A stretch of 64,000 bases of DNA. It comes from JACKNG01 sp050184115. Lineage in GTDB: Bacteria; Pseudomonadota; Gammaproteobacteria; Ga0077536. The position numbers and the translations under genes were made by a program. The DNA lies in the NCBI GenBank assembly GCA_050184115.1, contig JBFXAQ010000001.1, positions 496,001 through 560,000 on the forward strand, given 5' to 3'. Below are positions 63,910 to 64,000 of this stretch, one piece after another. Positions within the stretch are counted from its first letter, which is position 1, and each line of letters opens with the position of its first letter. Under the pieces are notes generated by a model. That model did not search any database. It was given only the letters and a program-made list of their open reading frames with translations, and had not been told where the DNA came from.

Positions 63910-64000
63910 ATGGCCTTGATCCTGACCAGCGAAAGCTTCAGGGAGGGCGAACTGCTCGGCAGCGACCACGTCCTGTCCGAGGCCTACGGCTTCGGTTGCA
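63910..64000 (+). CDS. PEBP/YbhB-family protein, N-terminal fragment
   Basis: ATG 63910 after GTGGAGGTAAC opens MALILTSESFREGELLG and continues to the window end, 30 residues. The pattern L-TS-F-dGe.l is the start of phosphatidylethanolamine-binding-protein (Raf kinase inhibitor-like) proteins. Too short for certainty. Confidence 0.6.
   Translation, partial: MALILTSESFREGELLGSDHVLSEAYGFGC

Overview
The window is high-GC chromosomal DNA from a gammaproteobacterium. This rests on gene order: gatCA diverging from mreBCD-mrdA-rodA-mltB-rlpA-dacA, ybeD-lipB-lipA, guaBA, recA-recX-alaS-lysC-csrA-tRNA-Ser, and a cobalamin-riboswitch btuB. The exact family cannot be fixed from the sequence; a Chromatiales-like lineage is my guess. 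Genes are dense, often overlap by 1-14 nt, and frequently use GTG or TTG starts. I saw no prophage, insertion sequence or CRISPR array.

Layout. 1-1171: gatA (cut by the window edge) and gatC on the minus strand. 1430-10809: a cell-shape and wall operon (mreB, mreC, mreD, PBP2, RodA, lytic transglycosylase, RlpA, D,D-carboxypeptidase, D-amino-acid aminotransferase). 10798-14677: YadGH-type ABC exporter, a 385-aa unknown protein, SixA phosphatase and a small membrane protein. 14866-17681: ybeD-lipB-lipA and a DUF218 protein whose 3' end runs into xseA. 17528-27833: xseA, guaBA, tadA, pncC, thpR, recA, recX, alaS. 27909-29885: lysC, csrA, tRNA-Ser(GCT) and a 91-bp duplication of the tRNA 3' end plus terminator. 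29977-33082: cytochrome P450, sirtuin and an HU-like protein. 33151-40480: cobalamin riboswitch, BtuB-like receptor, D-amino-acid dehydrogenase, nitroreductase, zinc-ribbon protein, SMP-30 hydrolase and an OFA-type transporter.

40588-60090 is the most interesting part: a chemotaxis-like signalling block on the minus strand. In transcription order it holds STAS, cheY, cheA, cheW, a chemoreceptor with an N-terminal flavohemoglobin-type globin, a PAS-PAS chemoreceptor, STAS, cheR, cheD, cheB, a membrane receptor-like protein, STAS, and a pseudo-receiver/PP2C phosphatase. A PAS-GGDEF cyclase (plus strand) and a four-PAS hybrid histidine kinase lie next to it. The order cheY-cheA-cheW-mcp-cheR-cheD-cheB resembles the Che2 (F7-type) cluster of Pseudomonas aeruginosa, whose receptor Aer2 senses oxygen with a heme PAS domain. 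Here the heme sensor appears to be a globin of the Hmp/Vitreoscilla family. The STAS/PP2C genes resemble the HsbA/HsbR partner switch, so the block may join gas sensing, receptor adaptation, partner switching and c-di-GMP. The linkage is inference; the domains are read directly.

60569-64000: a MetE-like methyltransferase, DUF485 plus ActP-like symporter, and the start of a PEBP-family protein cut by the window end.
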